8,213 nucleotides of DNA from Sphingomonas bacterium (GTDB taxonomy: Bacteria; Pseudomonadota; Alphaproteobacteria; Sphingomonadales; Sphingomonadaceae), in contig NZ_CAHJWX010000056.1 of NCBI RefSeq assembly GCF_903643065.1, positions 1-8,213 on the forward strand, read 5' to 3'. Below the pieces are notes generated by a model. It was given only the letters and a program-made list of their open reading frames with translations, ran no database searches and was not told the origin of the DNA. Below, in pieces: positions 7,160 to 8,213 of the stretch (position 1 is its first letter; every line of letters starts with the position of its first letter). A program made the translations under genes and the position numbers.

Positions 7160-7513
7160 GGACTGATCTGAATGCCCCTGCCTCAGCTCACATCTCCCCG
7201 CGGCACGCAGCCATGAGGGAGTGATGACGGGATCAAGTCAAGACGCGCAAGGAGCCTGCTGTCGCTCGACCTTCGGAGAAGGTGCAATCGAGGCATCAAG
7301 ACGCAAAGGATAACTCGACTCGCCAACGTTGCGCACCGTCAGCCTACACCCATACTCGGCCATTCACGGCCGTTTCCGCTCCCTTGAAATGAACCTTCAT
7401 CCATCGTCGCGTTCGGCCAAGGACGGTGCCGCACGGTATCGCGACATCGTACAAACCCTCTTCCAATGTTGGAGCACATGAAGAACATGGTCGGCTCTGG
7501 AAGGGGTCGCCCC
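7160..7513. promoter_or_regulatory. Divergent intergenic region upstream of permease and small ORF/protease
   Basis: These 354 bp should hold the permease promoter (leftward) and the promoter for the rightward small ORF and protease. The best plus-strand hexamer pair I see is TTGCGC (7329-7334) and CATACT (7351-7356), 16 nt apart, a poor match to consensus. A short hairpin, CGGCC/GGCCG (7357-7372), is followed by TTT. A stronger structure at 7265-7292 is listed separately. No known riboswitch or RNA gene was recognised, and the short open frames here lack good ribosome binding sites. Confidence 0.4.
7265..7292. repeat. Bulged 10-bp stem-loop in intergenic region
   Basis: ACCTTC (7269-7274) and GAAGGT (7278-7283) are perfect complements around a GGA loop. 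CTCG (7265-7268) pairs with CGAG (7289-7292) after a 5-nt bulge (GCAAT), making a 10-bp interrupted stem. It lies about 105 bp upstream of the permease start and 250 bp upstream of the small ORF, so it may fall in the leader of either. No T-tract follows. Confidence 0.35.
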
Positions 7514-7606
7514 ATGATCCTGCTTTCCGAATCCGCACTGCTCGGTATCGCTGCCGTCGCGACCAGTCTGTCGGCACTTATCTGGTCGATCCGCCGCAAG
7601 GCGTGA
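7514..7606 (+). CDS. Probable small single-pass membrane protein (30 aa)
   Basis: A 31-codon frame, stop included, encodes a hydrophobic peptide. It starts MILLSESALLG, has one membrane-spanning stretch (about residues 7-25) and ends in the basic tail SIRRKA. This pattern suggests a single-pass inner-membrane protein with the C-terminus in the cytoplasm. The ATG at 7514 is favoured because GGAAGGGG (7499-7506) lies 7 nt upstream. In-frame ATGs at 7478 and 7487 would give 42 or 39 residues but are less well spaced from GGAG at 7471-7474. A GC-rich stem-loop follows the stop, then the S53 protease gene 87 nt later on the same strand, so co-transcription is possible. I do not recognise the family. 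The hydrophobic core and ribosome binding site argue for a real gene, but chance is not excluded. Confidence 0.5.
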   Translation: MILLSESALLGIAAVATSLSALIWSIRRKA

Positions 7607-7609
7607 GGC

Positions 7610-7623
7610 TAGCGCGGCCGCTA
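7610..7623 (+). repeat. Short GC-rich stem-loop after small ORF
   Basis: TAGCG (7610-7614) and CGCTA (7619-7623) are perfect complements around CGGC, starting 4 nt after the small ORF's stop codon. No T-run follows, so it could be a 3'-end or attenuating structure, or chance. Confidence 0.25.
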
Positions 7624-7693
7624 TGCTACGTCGGCGATCGTCGAACCTGCTCTGCGTGCGTTGAACCCCCGCGATCCAATCAAAGGATATGCC

Positions 7694-8213
7694 ATGACCG
7701 AAGCCCGTCAGATCCTTCCCGGCAGCGAGCATGCTGCGCCACGCGGCGTGCAGGCCAGCGGCCGGGTCGTCGGTAGCGACCTGATCACCGTCAGCGTCTA
7801 CCTTCGTCCGGAACAAAGCGAACCCGTAGCAGCCGATGCGGCACCGGTCGTCCACTCGCGTGCTACGTTGCGCCACGTCCGTGACGACGCTCAGGCGGCG
7901 AACATCGCCGCGGTGACCGCCTTTGCCGCCGAGGCCGGACTGAACGTGATCGAGGCCGATGCCGCCCGGCGTCGCGTTCAGTTGCGCGGAACGGCGTCGG
8001 CGCTGGAGGCGGCGTTCGGGACGGAGCTGCATCGGTACGAGCGCGACGGGGCGACCTATCGCGGTCGCCTGGGCACGCTCAGCGTGCCTGCGGACGTCGC
8101 CGACAGCATCCTCGCCGTCCTCGGCCTAGACACCAGCCCGGTGGCCACGCCCAAGTTCGTGCCGCATCGCGGGTCGACACCGCCGCGCGGGTTCCTGCCG
8201 ACCGAGGTGGCGG
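7694..8213 (+). CDS. Kumamolisin-type serine-carboxyl protease (peptidase S53), 5' part only
   Basis: The first 173 codons of a gene that continues past the right edge. The visible part is the pro-kumamolisin activation domain, which folds the enzyme and keeps it inactive until auto-cleavage at low pH. Signatures are the N-terminal LPGSE (8-12), ITVSVYLRPE (31-40), AFGTELHRYE (107-116), and SVPADVADSILAVLGLD (130-146). The final PRGFLPTEVA (164-173) resembles the start of the catalytic domain in kumamolisins. The catalytic Glu/Asp and the GTS serine lie outside the window, so activity cannot be judged. AAAGGA (7682-7687), 6 nt before the ATG, supports the start. There is no classical Sec signal peptide, which is common for bacterial kumamolisin-type precursors. 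The family cleaves proteins and peptides, usually outside the cell and in acid. It reads away from the APC permease. Confidence 0.9.
   Translation, partial: MTEARQILPGSEHAAPRGVQASGRVVGSDLITVSVYLRPEQSEPVAADAAPVVHSRATLRHVRDDAQAANIAAVTAFAAEAGLNVIEADAARRRVQLRGTASALEAAFGTELHRYERDGATYRGRLGTLSVPADVADSILAVLGLDTSPVATPKFVPHRGSTPPRGFLPTEVA

Noticed and set aside
6182..7171. A 329-codon plus-strand frame opposite the permease
   Set aside because: Its product is His/Arg/Asp-rich with no motifs, and the minus-strand permease with about 12 membrane segments explains the region.
7224..7313. A 29-residue frame (MTGSSQDAQG...) in the permease/protease gap
   Set aside because: The purine-rich GAGGGAG is only 2 nt from the ATG, too close for normal initiation, and the peptide has no recognisable features.
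7397..8032. A 211-codon minus-strand frame opposite the protease start
   Set aside because: The plus strand encodes a clear pro-kumamolisin domain with a good ribosome binding site; the minus frame has no recognisable domain.

Overview
The window looks like a piece of a GC-rich alphaproteobacterial chromosome, most likely Sphingomonadales (Sphingomonas-like). This rests on three things: a PEP-CTERM tail of the PEPxxW...GFG...RRRR type, a roughly 990-residue TonB-dependent receptor with the VRAPNIGELF and GNPNLQPER signatures common in sphingomonads, and the strongly GC-biased third codon positions. No rRNA, tRNA, CRISPR array, insertion sequence or phage gene was recognised.

Layout. Positions 1-327 hold no gene I can support, only two inverted repeats. 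Positions 328-2160 (minus) encode an exported PAP2-type acid phosphatase that carries an autotransporter-associated repeat and ends in a PEP-CTERM sorting signal. A 628-bp, locally AT-rich divergent intergenic region (2161-2788) contains several repeat motifs. Positions 2789-5764 (plus) encode a TonB-dependent outer-membrane receptor. It converges, 54 bp apart, on an APC-superfamily amino acid permease (5819-7159, minus, GTG start). A second divergent intergenic region (7160-7693) contains a stem-loop and a probable 30-codon small membrane protein gene (7514-7606, plus). A kumamolisin-type (peptidase S53) protease gene starts at 7694 with a strong ribosome binding site and runs off the right edge, so only its activation propeptide is visible.

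How the genes may work together (inference). All four main products act at the cell envelope or outside it, and the region reads as nutrient scavenging. The surface phosphatase and the divergent receptor could release and take up a substrate. The S53 protease and the divergent permease could likewise release peptides and import amino acids. Nothing in the sequence proves either pairing.

I did not find a clearly new multigene system. The least ordinary points are the phosphatase architecture with a glutamine at the usual lysine position of its first active-site motif, the small membrane protein gene just upstream of the protease, and the repeat arrays in the phosphatase/receptor intergenic region.
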